Notes: generated by a model from the letters alone, not told the origin. Positions 24,133 through 36,297 are shown, counted from the stretch's first letter. The stretch: 62,000 nucleotides of DNA from Strigamia acuminata (GCA_949358305.1 OX442314.1:7247060-7309059), one strand, 5' to 3'. Made by a program: numbers and translations.

Positions 24133-25048
24133 ATTATTGTCATGGTTTGACACAATTAGAAAATAATTAAACATCTTCTTTGCAAGATTTCCCTTTACGG
24201 AAACAGATTTACCACTTTGCAAATGTTCAAACAACACGCACGAGCAATACAATGCTGCAATTCAAGTGATTGAAACCACAAATTCAATTTCTGGTTGCCC
24301 ATGTCAACGTCCATGTCAACAAACAACTTTTTCCCCATTCACTGAAATAGGCATATCAGATAATGTTAAAACTATATCAATTTCTTTTGCAATAACTAAT
24401 GACAAAATTAGCGTCTATGAAGAACGGTTCACCTACGACATTATTGCTCTGCTGTCAGACTTGGGAGGCAATCTGGGCCTGTTTCTCGGTCTATCTTTAA
24501 TCTCATTACCTGATATCACTTGGTATTTATATTATATTGCATCACACATTCATCAAAAAAGACCTGTCAATAAGATTTGTCGTCTCTATGAGATATGCAA
24601 AAAGGAAGTCATTGCATATGAAGAGAAAACCACGAGAAATGGATTCTTCGAAAAGTTTAAGTTTGTGCTGGTATTTCTGACCGCAGGATTTACTTTATAT
24701 TGCTTGGAAATTCGTATCAACTACTACATTGATGAACCGGTTACAAAAATCGTTAGAATAGTTGAACGTCACTACAATGAATTTAAATCAGCCACGATTT
24801 GTGGTGAAAATCAAAATGATGACATGGACGAAGCCAGATCACATTTACTTAAAAACACAAAAAAAACTTGCGATAAAATATCACCCTGGCAATTGTTCAA
24901 TCAGGAATTGTCACTGAAAGAAATCTGGAAAACACTCAACATCCACGACACAATTAATATTGAGAATGAGGTACTTCTACTCAGGGGCGAATCTAGCCTT
25001 TTAGGGGCCCTGGGCTTGAGCTTTTTTCGGGGCCTCTTTATCAATATA

Positions 25049-25812
25049 CAGGGTGGAAGAAAAGTCTGTTCTCCTCAAATATTTCCTGAGCAATTGCATC
25101 TAGGCCAACTTTGATGAAGCAATCGTATAGGAAGTTGAGTGAGAGCAATTCAATGATGTCATCAAATTTGACCTTGAAGGTCATTTTCAAGGTCATTCAC
25201 TTGCTAACTTCTAAACTAATCACGCTAGAGCAAACTTTCCAATTACAAAGTTGTAGAGCACAATCAAATTAGTACTATCCAATTTATCTTAGTCATCTTA
25301 AGATAAATGATTTCTTTTTAAAAAGGAAACAAATCAGTAAAAAAATCAGCAAAGTGAAATTTTTTATTCTTGTGAAAAAAAAAATTATTGAGGCATTAAA
25401 AAAGATAGTGATTTTTCTTGTGTACTTGCACAATAATGCACATTTGAATAAATTTATTTAAGTAATTCAGTATTTTTGTAGTAGAAATTTAATTTCTGCC
25501 TCAATGGCTGACTTTATTTCAGCTGATTTGTTTTCATTTTAAAACGAAAACATTTAACTTAAGATGACTAAGATAAATTGGATAGTACTAATTTCATGGT
25601 GCTCTACAACTTTGTAATTGGAAATTTTGCTCTAACCTGATTGGTTTAGAAGTTAGCAAGTGAATGACCTTGAAAATGACCTTTGAGGTCAAATTTGAGG
25701 ATGCCATCAGATTTGCAATGAATGATTTCCTCTATGAGTTTTTTTTCAGTTTTCTGATATCTCAAGTATTTTGGAAATTACTTGGGGAGGTTCAGACTTT
25801 TGGGACACCCTG
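25049..25812. mobile_element. Mariner-type MITE nested in the hAT element
   Basis: The ends are CAGGGTG ... CACCCTG flanked by TA. About 340-bp arms share AAGGTCATTTTCAAGGTCAT, TTCCAATTACAAAGTTGTAG and CCAATTTATCTTAGTCATCT in inverted order. 764 bp, no ORF. A decayed relative lies at 45640-46118. Confidence 0.85.
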
Positions 25813-25904
25813 TATACCTAGGTAGTACAATGAGGTACACACAGCAGTTTCCGTTACGGAAATCACTAAGTGACATCAAAAATACTCAATGACGTAAAAA
25901 AAAG

Positions 25905-26057
25905 GTCAAGAAGACGCCAAAGGATGCCAAGAAGACGCCAAAGGATGTCAAGAAGACGCCAAAGGATGTCAAGAAAACGCCAAAGGATGTCAAGAAGACG
26001 CCAAAGGATGTCAAGAAGACTCCAAAGGATGTCAAGAAGACGCCAAACGATGTCAAA
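25905..26057. repeat. 21-bp tandem repeat
   Basis: About seven copies of AAGACGCCAAAGGATGTCAAG, with few substitutions. Confidence 0.9.
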
Positions 26058-26600
26058 TGACACAAAAATCGATATTATTTTTACACTTACACGTTTTATT
26101 GCTTCTTAAAACATAACATACTATACTTTTGTTGAACTCAAGGTTTCCCCCCAAATTTCATTGGTCGAGCCTCATTACTACTAATTCCAGACTGTATACT
26201 ACCACTAGGAGAAGTAGTTCTGACTTTTATTTATTTCTGTGATTGTTATAACCATTTAAGTTAATATTACTAGTAGGTTGATTTTTCTCATTAAAAAATG
26301 TTATTTCCACTAACAAAATAAAGTTGTGGGCACATATAAATGCCCAACTCATATTTTTCCTGTTTATTGGTTGCTTTGTCTGGAAAGCAATCGATTACAA
26401 TGTCTGTACATCAATTGCAATTCTGGTGTTTGGGTCTATTTTTTTGGATCAGTACACCAGTAAGAAGGCTCGACCAATGAAATTTGGGAGACATCTTGAG
26501 TTCAACAAGAGTATAGTAAATTGCGTTGTGTCTTGGGGGTTCTGGGCTCAAGCCCTATTTGCCTTGATGTAGATCCGCCCCTGTTTCTACTACTACAGTA

Positions 26601-28850
26601 CAGCCTTGGACATAAAAAACGTCCCTTACCTGCTTGAGCTGGACTTCAGAATGAGCAGTTTCAACTTTAATCACCAGATGGCGCAAAAAATCGTCGATTG
26701 TTTCTGACATCACAATGAAAAATCCAAAACTAGAAAAGAGCAAGTGATCAGCAAACATGGCCACCCGTTGCAAATACACGGTTCGAACGAGATAAAATTA
26801 GTAACACCATCATAGCATTTAATTAATTCTGTTTGTTTCCACTCCAGATGTTTGAAATTGTGAATTTTGGTTCCTTCCGGGATAAAAAAACAAAGATAAG
26901 TCCACGATTTTCGGCTTTGCTGCCGAACAAGTGTTGACTATTTTTCCGTGATGAGGAATTACGATGAGATGTTGGTTTGGGTTATGAAATTAACTGGATA
27001 CATTTTAGGTCCCGAAAAGGTAATTAATTCGGAACAAATGACAAAGTATTAATTTTTTTTTTCAGTTTTTGAGGTTGAATCGATCGCAAACTCGAATTAG
27101 ACAATCCACAACGTTTTGCCACTTCATTTCAGTAAATCACCGTGGATTAATAGCCCACTCCTGCTCACCATCAAATGCATCACTAGGAATCTAAATAGGT
27201 AAAATTCATTCCTCTGGTAATTTATTTTCCATTTATTTATCCATTTATTTGTTTATTTTGTAGGTTATTTTTATTTTGGGAGCAAAAAGTTGATTTTCAG
27301 AGAGTTGTGCATTATTTGCTGGCTATGTGTTGGAAAACAACTTTAAAACCAGCTATTAAAGTATTTTTATTTCTTTATTATTTAATGGTTTATAACTGAT
27401 CTATTTGTTTTGTTTTGTTAGGAAATTCTAAGGAATGGAATCGTTTTGGACCTGTGCAATTGGTTTGCCATGAAGGAATTGCAGTTCAATTTATCCGTGC
27501 CCAGCAGAATTATTCAACTACACGAGGATTATTTGAAACCACAAATTTCTCAAAAAATGTATTTTTTTGCCAAAAAATGTATTTTTTTGCCAAAAAATGT
27601 ATTTTTTTTGCCAAAAAATGTATTTTTTTTGCCAAAAAATGTATTTTTTTTATCTAAAAATCTATTTTTTTTTACCCAAGAGTCTATTTTTTTCAAAAAA
27701 ATCTATATTTTTACCTAATAATGTAATTTTTAACCCAAAAATGTAATTTTTTAACCAAGAGTTTAATTTTTTACTTAAAGAATGTATTTTTTTTTGAGTA
27801 AACATCAATTTTTCTTATCTAAAACTGTTTTATTCAATTAAAAATTGTATATTTCAATAAAATCATTTTTTTTGTTTGCCTACAGTTTGTTTTTTGTCAA
27901 AGAATTTACTTTTTCATCTAAAAATAAATTATTTTATCAGACTATTTTTTTATCAATAATTTTATATTTTTTAAGCGAAATATTCATTTTTTAAAGACTA
28001 AAGTTAATTTGTTTTAAAAAATGCATGTTTTTAGTTTTTAGTTGGTTTTTTAATACAAAATTGTTATTTATTTTATAAAATACAATTTTCATATGAAATT
28101 GGTGTGCTTTTCAACTTAAAGATATAATAAATTGTGTATTTTTTGGGTCTAAAAACCCATTTTATACAGATTTTGTGTATAAATTTGTGATGTTTCAAAT
28201 AATCCTCGTGTAGTTGAATAATTCTGCTGGGCACAGATAAATTGAACTGCAATTCCTTCATGGCAAACCAATTGCACAGGTCCAAAACGGAGTGGGCTAT
28301 TAATCCACGGTGATTTACTGAAATGAAGTGGCAAAACGTTGTGGATTGTCTAATTCGAGTTTGCGATCGATTCAACCTCAAAAACTGAAAAAAAAAAATT
28401 AATACTTTGTTATTTGTTCCGAATTAATTACCTTTTCGGGACCTAAAATGTATCCAGTTAATTTCATAACCCAAACCAACATCTCATCGTAATTCCTCAT
28501 CACGGAAAAATAGTCAACACTTGTTCGGCAGCAAAGCCGAAAATCGTGGACTTATCTTTGTTTTTTTATCCCGGAAGGAACCAAAATTCACAATTTCAAA
28601 CATCTGGAGTGGAAACAAACAGAATTAATTAAATGCTATGATGGTGTTACTAATTTTATCTCGTTCGAACCGTGTATTTGCAACGGGCGGCCATGTTTGC
28701 TGATCACTTGCTCTTTTCTAGTTTTGGATTTTTCATTGTGATGTCAGAAACAATCGACGATTTTTTGCGCCATCTGGTGATTAAAGTTGAAACTGCTCAT
28801 TCTGAAGTCCAGCTCAAGCAGGTAAGGGACGTTTTTTATGTCCAAGGCTG
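26601..28850. mobile_element. 2.25-kb foldback derivative of the Tc1-like element
   Basis: Same termini as the 5.4-kb element (CAGCCTTGGACATAAAAAACGTCCC), flanked by TA (26599-26600, 28851-28852). About 940-bp arms are almost perfect reverse complements, including 26960-27190 against 28310-28510 and 27420-27545 against 28185-28300. The centre (about 27550-28180) is AT-rich periodic filler; 27830-28150 is the reverse complement of about 14190-14490 in the larger element. The transposase is absent, so it must be moved in trans. It lies in the intron just upstream of the second-half exon 28898-28982. Confidence 0.88.
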
Positions 28851-29944
28851 TACACTAAATTCTAAAAACATGCACCACATTGAACATTTTTTTGTAGGCT
28901 TATTATGGATATGAAATAGCTCTAAACATATCAATGCATCCTCTTTCACTTCCCTTTGGTAATTGTTCACGAATAAACACAGGTAATTTAACTAATTCAG
29001 TATACTGCTCTATGAATCACCTTTGTTTTTTATGCTACCAACTCAATTTATTTATTTATGCACGGTAGTGTGAATTATTTCACTTTTTTAAATTCCTTGG
29101 TACATGATGCATCAGAAAATTATTCTAACCTTTACTCTGTTTTTTCAGAAAAATCAATTGACCAATCTGCTTACCTTATAATTACACTTCAATATCTGTT
29201 TCCTCCTGGAGTATGTGACCAGCATCTAACGGTAATACGATAAGACGGGCGGATTGAGAAGTAATATCGGACTGGATATTTTTGGAAACAATAGATCATT
29301 GGAAAATTACGACATACTGCAGTTTGACTTCGCCAAATTAACAACGTTATAACGTTACTTTGGAATGCTTTTTCTCATAGAGGGAAGCAACCATTGTTAC
29401 GATCACATGATTTTATCACCTAATCTCATTTTCCAAAGGTCTATTGGGCCTACTGATCAAAATTCAACCGGGAGACTAAGCTTATTATGCCGTTTCTGAC
29501 ATATGATGTTGTGACTGGTATAGTCTTTGCGAAGGTAACCTTTTGTGACTGGTTATCTTGGTTTGGGACGCATACTCACCTAAATAATGACAAGAGACTC
29601 CATATTGTTGGTTGTTGGCCTTTAATATGTTTGTCTCGAGGTTGGAGAATCCCATCACCCCCGTGCAGGGGTGCCGTGATGGCACACCGCACCGGCAATC
29701 GACCCGTCACACATAGGGTCTGAACCCCATGTATGACGAGGTCGGTTAAACATAAAATTTGTTTTGTACTTACTCGAGTATGACCCATGCAGCCGCTCAT
29801 GGAGGCTGTAGCAGGGCCATCGTCATACTACTGAGCGTCGCAGTGGTGAATGGTGAGGAGAGCAGAGTCAGCACAGGTGTCCTTGCTGGCGTCAGAATCT
29901 TTATCACATGTCTGGTCTCTACGATGGTGACGCTCCCTCTCTCT

Positions 29945-30080
29945 CACCACACCACTCAACTCCCTCCTTCCCTATACTTTCCTATACTGGGTCAGTCTAC
30001 CCGCAAGGGGCTGACCTTAGGACTACAGGGCGGTGTGTGGCAGTGATGTAGGTCACCATGGGTTGGCCAAGCGGTCACAG
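29945..30080. repeat. Second copy of the dispersed ~135-bp repeat
   Basis: Matches 22145-22285 with the same landmarks (ACCACTCAACTCCCTCCT, GGCGGTGTGTGG, GGCCAAGCGGTCACA). It sits in the last preserved intron of channel copy 1. Confidence 0.6.
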
Positions 30081-30518
30081 TTGATTTTTTAAGATTTGTT
30101 TCAAACTTGTTACACCCTTTCTTTAGGGCCCGGGTCAACGTCCAAGTATCCATGCTAGCCCTTCTGTCTGACATTATTTTAAATTATAATTATGTCTGTA
30201 CAATTTGTTAGTTTTTCCTAAATAATCTGGAAGAAGAAGTTAACATTTTGTCACCTTTGGCTTTACACTATGGTTAGTTGAACATGGTAACACTTCGAGC
30301 CTTTACGGTAATAAATTAAACAAATTCACTGGAAAAAAATATGGCTTTACACGTTTTTTAATTGCTGAAAAGTTAATGTAAATTTGAACTTTCGGCTTTG
30401 TAAAGTCACATTTACAAAGATTGTAAATTTTTGTTTTAAACAATAACTTTACAAAATTAAAAAGACATTTTACAATGAACACGCACAATAACTTTAAAGT
30501 TTGTAAATTTTGAATTTG

Positions 30519-30760
30519 TCAGATTTAACAATAAATTTAATTTAAATTTAATTTAAATTTTCAGTTTTAACAATAAATTTAATTTAAATTTAATTTAAAT
30601 TTGTCAGTTTTAACAATAAATTTAATTTAAATTTAATTTAAATTTGTCAGTTTTAACAATAAATTTAATTTAAATTTAATTTAAATTTGTCAGTTTTAAC
30701 AATAAATTTAATTTAAATTTAATTTAAATTTGTCAGTTTTAACAATAAATTTCATTTAAT
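30519..30760. repeat. 43-bp AT-rich tandem repeat
   Basis: Five to six copies of a 43-bp unit beginning TCAGTTTTAACAATAAATTT and continuing with AATTTAAATT-type palindromic DNA. Confidence 0.9.
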
Positions 30761-30898
30761 TTTAATTCTTTTTTTAATTTTATGTTTGTTAAAAAATTAA
30801 ATTAACTAATTAAAGTTTTCTAAAAACAAACATAAAATTACAAACATTAAAATTACTGCTAAAAAAATTAAAAAATAAAAGTAAAAATTTTCACACAC

Positions 30899-31836
30899 TG
30901 TCGTGATTCGACTTTGTGGTTAAGAAATACAAATACTTTGTCGGGACAAGCAATACACTTTATTATTAACTTAGGAATAATTAATACAGTCAGATAAATG
31001 TATGATTGATGGTCTCGGATCCTGTTGCGAATACGAGTTGTTGCTAAACAATTAGCCCTCAATTGTTTAGACTTACACGTGGCTTCTGTTGTTGTCTAGG
31101 GTTATATTTTTTACACTTCGCGAATCGAGTCAGTCTCAATTCGCTTAGCAGTTTGGATGTGAAATCAAACGAGGCCTACTTCGTTTGGGACGCGTGGCGC
31201 GCGTGTTAATTACCGCCAAAGTGTTAGGTTGAATCCAAACTGAATCCGTCTTGTTCCGTACGCGTGGTGCGCAGAATTCTTTCGCCAATGCGTTCGGTGA
31301 GCCCAAACTAAACGAGATCCGTTTCGTGTGGAATACGTCTTGCGGAACACGTGGCGTACGTGATTTTCTTCGGCGATCGATTGGCGATTCGTATCGATCG
31401 TGGATTAGTCCCGAAATTATGTTCGGTTGACACGTGTTTTCGAACAAACACGCGGGAATTCGCTTCGTGCGAATTAAACGATAGATTCGGATATTTATTC
31501 TAACGTGGATTGGCCACGTTAAATAAATGCGGCTTGTTGCTTACAGTTGATTTTATCAGCGGGCACCGGTCCTCGATCAATCCGATGAAACGGCCTGAAA
31601 GGTGAGGAAAGTGGTGCTCTTGCTGAATTGTGGTAACTGTAGTGTCATTTCCGGTCAAGCTTCGGTCTTATATACTGACCGGAAGTGACGTCATATATAG
31701 ATTATTCTGATTATTCAGATCCGCAGAAATGCGAGACTAGTCAATCTAGTCTATTTCTAGTAGCGCTCCTGGCGGTCGGATTCATCAACACGATAAATCT
31801 TATCAATTTATCTTCAGGTGATTCGGAATCACCACA
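30899..31836 (-). repeat. 3' LTR of the Gag-only element
   Basis: 938 bp, TG...CA ends. On the minus strand it has TATATAAG (31674-31667) preceded by a TGACGTCA CRE/ATF site (31693-31686) and an ACTTCCGG ETS-like site. An AATAAA lies at about 30960-30965. Confidence 0.92.
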
Positions 31837-32129
31837 CGTCCCTCCCCAAGAATAAACTATCGGGACCAAACCAACGTTTGCAGGTTGGCCAAGAAAACTA
31901 CTTATTTTATGAAATAATTTACATCTGAATAAACTTTTTGTGATGAATTTAAAATGAGAACGAGAGATACTCAAATTTTTAAAATAGGTCAACATAACTG
32001 GCCTTAGTCTTGGGGATAACTGGTTATTCCAGTATCGCTGGACTGCTGAGTTTTTTCTCAGCTTGGTGATTAGTTTTTTGATCAGTTCGAAATCTATGGG
32101 TGACGAGATTTGCGCAGACGGAGTTATCT

Positions 32130-35100
32130 TTATTCCGCCTGCGAACGCCAGTTTTTTGCCATGTTGTCAAATTTAGCGGTGAATTCCTTCATGATTCTCT
32201 CTTGTTCTTTACCGAGCATTTTCAGCAATTCTTCTCGCTCTGCAACTTTTTCGTTGACTTTTTGCTTTGCTCGTTCAGGACAATCCTGTCGCCAATGGCC
32301 GTCCTCCCGGCAGAAGTTGCAGGGACCGCTCTTTCCTCCCTCTCGGTTGACTGGTCCCTTCGTGTACTCTCTGTAACAAGAAGACGAGATCAAATCTAAA
32401 TGGTCTTCCGATCTATCCTCAGCACTAGACGTCTTTGTTTGGTAAGCGTTCCCAGGAGGCGGTATGGGGTTTGACCCGCTATTATTCCTTTTTGATAGAA
32501 GTGGTTCGATATTTCCGTTTAGGTAATTCCGTGATTGGAGCAGCTTAGTTGAGTCTATGCTGCGCTCCTGTATTCGTTGCTGTCGAGCCACTCCTAGAGC
32601 TCGTTCTTCTTTTGTCAGATTTTCGTTATACCGAGCATTTACTTCGGTGTGTTTTTTCTCGACGAAAGCTAGGATGGCTTTGAAATTATCTCCTTTAGGA
32701 GCGTTCATTTCTCGTAGGACTTTGGTTGCGGTTTCGTTTAGTCCTTGTTCGAAGAGAGCTTTCTGAGCGTGTTGGTCAAATGGTTTGTCCATTTCACGGA
32801 ACAGGCTGTCGGCTCGTTGTACGTACTCTCTCAGAGTTTCCCCGGGAGCTTGCTTCATAGAGCTTACTCTTTTCTGGATTTCCTGGCTCGTCTCGCCATA
32901 TTGGTTGTGGAACTTTATGACGAAGTCTTCCCAGTTTCGGGGTTGGACATCAGCGTACCAGTTTCGGGCTCGATTTATCAGCATTTCTGGTATCCCGCGT
33001 GAAACCATTTCGTCGGGTTCCGCTCCCAAACGATTAATCGTCAGGGCGACTTCGTCCAAAAACAAGTTGCCGGCGTTCCAGGATCCGTCGAACTTAATTA
33101 GTCTCAGGGTCGTCCACTTGATGTTGTTATCCTTGCGAGAATACAGCCATCGGTCCGCGGAGTAACGTTTCAACAATACTTCGCTTCGATCGTCTTCCTC
33201 GATCTCTTGGCCACGGCTTTGTTGAAGTTTTTGGTCCATGGCCCGAAGGAGTTCGTCTTTCATCGTCCGTAGTTGGTTGCTTAGCGAGTCAGTCTCACTA
33301 AGCAGCGGTGATGATCGTGGATTGTCGGAAGGGAGGCTTGGGTAATGCGTACCGTTGCCCGTCAGTCCGAATTGATTGTGTTGGAACGACGTTTGTCCTG
33401 ATGATCCCGCGGTGTTCGGGTTATTCGCGAGGTCTTGCGCTATGGTTGAGTTATCGGGGTTCGCTTTCTCTGGAGCGGAGGTTCGGCTCAACTTTGTTCC
33501 GGGCGGTATCAGATCGTCCAGTCGGGTCCCCGTGAGGGCTCCGTCCACTTTTTTGATAAAAACGTAGGAGTCTCTCCCAGCATATGCTTCGGCGGCGTGT
33601 TTCTTTTCGAGGTGGTTTTTAACGGCATTAATCTCCTCGAGCGTCGGCATGGCTAGTTTATTACGACCTGCTTCGTTTCGTATCTGGTTCTTTTGATTTA
33701 TACATCTGATTAGTTCGGCGTTAGGGTCGCTTGGGTTAGTATTACTGGTTTGGCCAGTTTTCATTGCGAATGAGTTTTTCATTGCCCATGATTCAGCACC
33801 CTGATTATTTCTTCTATCTTGTATAAACGCCTCGTAGAGTTCCTTCTTGACTTCGTCCGATTCGTTTACGATACTGTCTAGTCCGGTGACTCGGATACTG
33901 AGGTGAGATGTCAGAGAGTCGATGCTTTCGCTGTCTGAAGTTTGCTCGTCGTTTTTCTTGACCGGGGGTTGAGTTGAATTGACCCGGCACCGTTTCTCTT
34001 CTTGATTTGTAGAGTTTTCGGCTGTTCGTTTTTCCGTTCTCTCGTTGACCAGATCGATCACCCTACTTAATTCTTCGTAAGGGTCCTTATCCTGATCTAT
34101 CTCGATACCGTGAGCGCAAGCCACTCGCGTCACTTCGATGGCCTTTGCTACTAACTCCTTTGCTGAAGGGGATCGCTCTGGGGAATTCTGCAAGGAGTTT
34201 GTCTCCGAGCGTTGACCCAACCCATTGCTTAATGGCTGGATTTCATGATCTCTTGCCATTTCTCGTTCGATGATTCTTTGTTTTGCTAGTAATTCTCGGG
34301 CCAATTCTCGCTCCATTACTATTTGTTTTTCTTGACTCTCCTTGGCGGCGGCTGTTTGCCTCGCTTGACGTTCGCGAGCTATTTCTTGTTCCATTGCGGT
34401 GACTTTTTTGCGGTGCTCTTTGGCTAGTTCTTCCATTAATTCAGCCTTTCTCTCCTCCAAGGCGTCTATTCTCGCCTGATCAGCAATCTCACGTTCCATT
34501 TCGGCTCGTTTTTCTGTTATTTCTCGAGCTATTTCGCGTTCGAATGTGGCTCGTCTATCTGCCGCCTTTTCTTGCCTTGCCTGATTTGCTCGGGCTCGTT
34601 CGCGCAATATTGCGGTTTGTGTTGTGGTCGTACTATTGAAGAGGGTCATTTGATCTCTTTTGGGAATCGACCGTGGCGAATTTGGCAGCGAAATCGATGG
34701 TGTTAGTGAACGATGAAGCGTTAATCGTTTCAATTTGTTTTGACGGTCGTTTTCATCGTTTAATCCGCTGTTGTTTGGGTCATTTGGATCGTCGAAACTA
34801 TGGATAGGTGAGTCCTGTCCGTTTTCTTCGATTAGAATTTCGTCGCTATCTAACTCATTGGTTGGATCGTGGTCGCTATGGATTGGTGGGTTTTCGAATG
34901 ATTTAGTGAAAATATTCTCTCCGTGAGAGGTTCCTGGTCCTTCGAATTCTCTGCCCGAAAACTGGAGCTTTTTTGCAATCGGGTTAGTTTCTTCTGTTGG
35001 AATTTCAGTCGAGTTAGTCTCAACTTTGTTTTCGTGAATTCGAGCTTCCGGCGTCAAGAGTGGATCGTAGACCGTTCCATCCTGACGTTCACGTTCTTGT

Positions 35101-35165
35101 CTTTGCTTGTAACGTGTTTCACGATCGCTAGCGGTGGCTGCATAATTATTTGAATCCGATTTCGA

Positions 35166-35168
<3 letters not shown>
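32130..35168 (-). CDS. gag: Gag polyprotein of the Gag-only LTR element
   Basis: 1012 aa, uninterrupted. Gag builds the particle that packages element RNA in the cytoplasm. The N-terminal half is charged and low-complexity. A long Glu/Arg/Ala-rich coiled coil (about residues 185-305) has repeated EREIAREI-like units. A retrotransposon-Gag capsid-like domain (about 670-840) has NWEDFVIKF-HNQYGE and the GETLREYVQRAD motif. A zinc knuckle CNFCREDGHWRQDC (CX2CX4HX4C) lies near residue 950. The ATG is immediately preceded by an uninterrupted A tract (plus-strand T's at about 35169-35202). The capsid segment aligns with that of the Gag at 58855-61878 (KWDDFVKQF, GESLHSYMLRAE), so the elements are related. 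It stops without any frame continuing into Pol. Confidence 0.9.
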
Positions 35169-35203
<35 letters not shown>

Positions 35204-35267
35204 ATTTGACTCAAACAATTTCGATATCCCGGTATTTCTCAGTTTTGTCGTAAGGTTAGCAAATTCT

Positions 35268-35285
35268 ATCCCGGACGGGCCCCCA
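35268..35285 (-). promoter_or_regulatory. Primer binding site, tRNA-Pro type
   Basis: On the minus strand TGGGGGCCCGTCCGGGAT begins 2 nt after the 5' LTR. It is complementary to a tRNA-Pro 3' end and is identical at 61973-61990. Confidence 0.85.
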
Positions 35286-35287
35286 CG

Positions 35288-36225
35288 TGTCGTGATTCGA
35301 CTTTGTGGTTAAGAAATACAAATACTTTGTCGGGACAAGCAATACACTTTATTATTAACTTAGGAATAATTAATACAGTCAGATAAATGTATGATTGATG
35401 GTCTCGGATCCTGTTGCGAATACGAGTTGTTGCTAAACAATTAGCCCTCAATTGTTTAGACTTACACGTGGCTTCTGTTGTTGTCTAGGGTTATATTTTT
35501 TACACTTCGCGAATCGAGTCAGTCTCAATTCGCTTAGCAGTTTGGATGTGAAATCAAACGAGGCCTACTTCGTTTGGGACGCGTGGCGCGCGTGTTAATT
35601 ACCGCCAAAGTGTTAGGTTGAATCCAAACTGAATCCGTCTTGTTCCGTACGCGTGGTGCGCAGAATTCTTTCGCCAATGCGTTCGGTGAGCTCAAACTAA
35701 ACGAGATCCGTTTCGTGTGGAATACGTCTTGCGGAACACGTGGCGTACGTGATTTTCTTCGGCGATCGATTGGCGATTCGTATCGATCGTGGATTAGTCC
35801 CGAAATTATGTTCGGTTGACACGTGTTTTCGAACAAACACGCGGGAATTCGCTTCGTGCGAATTAAACGATAGATTCGGATATTTATTCTAACGTGGATT
35901 GGCCACGTTAAATAAATGCGGCTTGTTGCTTACAGTTGATTTTATCAGCGGGCACCGGTCCTCGATCAATCCGATGAAACGGCCTGAAAGGTGAGGAAAG
36001 TGGTGCTCTTGCTGAATTGTGGTAACTGTAGTGTCATTTCCGGTCAAGCCTCGGTCTTATATACTGACCGGAAGTGACGTCATATATAGATTATTCTGAT
36101 TATTCAGATCCGCAGAAATGCGAGACTAGTCAATCTAGTCTATTTCTAGTAGCGCTCCTGGCGGTCGGATTCATCAACACGATAAATCTTATCAATTTAT
36201 CTTCAGGTGATTCGGAATCACCACA
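35288..36225 (-). repeat. 5' LTR of the Gag-only element
   Basis: Near-identical to 30899-31836. TATATAAG lies at about 36063-36056 and the CRE-like TGACGTCA at about 36082-36075 on the minus strand. This copy would drive transcription of the element. Confidence 0.92.
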
Positions 36226-36228
36226 ACA

Positions 36229-36297
36229 CACACCAGGATTTGAACCTGTGTAGAAAGATTCCTAGTCCATTGCCTTAACCACTGGACCACAACTACA
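36229..36297 (-). other. tRNA-like sequence (SINE head or decayed tRNA)
   Basis: On the minus strand TGGTCCAGTGGTTAAGG resembles an A box and CAGGTTCAAATCCTG a B box within a paired T arm. The acceptor stem is not complementary. It abuts the LTR insertion site. Confidence 0.45.

Larger units (their letters stand above)
24982..26582. mobile_element. Non-autonomous hAT element
   Basis: The left end CAGGGGCGAATCTA and the right end TAGATCCGCCCCTG are imperfect inverted repeats of the hAT consensus type. The flanks are CTTCTACT (24974-24981) and TTTCTACT (26583-26590), a 7/8 match to an 8-bp target duplication. Subterminal GGGCTTGAGC is shared by both ends. No transposase frame. A mariner-type MITE is nested at 25049-25812, and a 21-bp tandem repeat at 25905-26057. 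Confidence 0.8.
22705..30307 (+). pseudogene. Tandem-fused double DEG/ENaC channel gene, copy 1 (truncated, transposon-riddled)
   Basis: Degenerin/epithelial sodium channel family. Eight exons recognised by alignment to copy 2: 22705-22796, 22859-22951, 23014-23120, 24187-24970, 28898-28982, 29149-29231 and 30212-30307, plus missing exons 1, 2, 10 and 11; seven are listed because those are all I could place. The 784-nt exon holds a Cys-rich stretch, TM2 with the GLFLGLS pore signature, a cytoplasmic linker and then a second TM1 (FVLVFLTAGFTLYCLEIRI) with its post-TM1 segment. One polypeptide would therefore span four membrane passes. Lesions: no first TM1; stop TAG in the 96-nt exon, where copy 2 has TGG (Trp); an LTR element inserted before the final exons. 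Introns contain a foldback element, a hAT element with a nested mariner MITE, and a Tc1-like derivative. Fusion and family are clear; function is lost. Confidence 0.8.
30899..36225 (-). mobile_element. Gag-only LTR retrotransposon (5.3 kb)
   Basis: Two 938-bp LTRs (30899-31836 and 35288-36225) start TGTCGTGATTCG and end ATCACCACA. They looked identical except for two substitutions (GTGAGCCC/GTGAGCTC and AAGCTTCGG/AAGCCTCGG). The flanks are ACAC on both sides, a 4-bp target duplication. On the minus strand the primer site is at 35268-35285 and a purine tract CTTGGGGAGGGACG abuts the 3' LTR (31837-31850). The only ORF is a 1012-aa Gag; there is no protease, reverse transcriptase or integrase. 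It must use enzymes in trans, plausibly from an element like the one at 50611-62000, which has the same primer site and LTR ends. It sits in channel copy 1, downstream of the 96-nt exon. Confidence 0.92.

Noticed and set aside
25870-26109. Basic 79-residue ORF with SRRRQRM repeats
   Set aside because: Product of a 21-bp tandem repeat inside a hAT element.
26324-26572. 82-residue ORF with hydrophobic start
   Set aside because: Lies inside a non-autonomous hAT element, with no homologue, splice context or recognisable motif.
31145-31447. 100-residue ORF in the LTR, repeated at 35534-35836
   Set aside because: Present only because the LTRs are identical; it lies across the promoter-proximal transcribed part of the LTR and has no recognisable domain.
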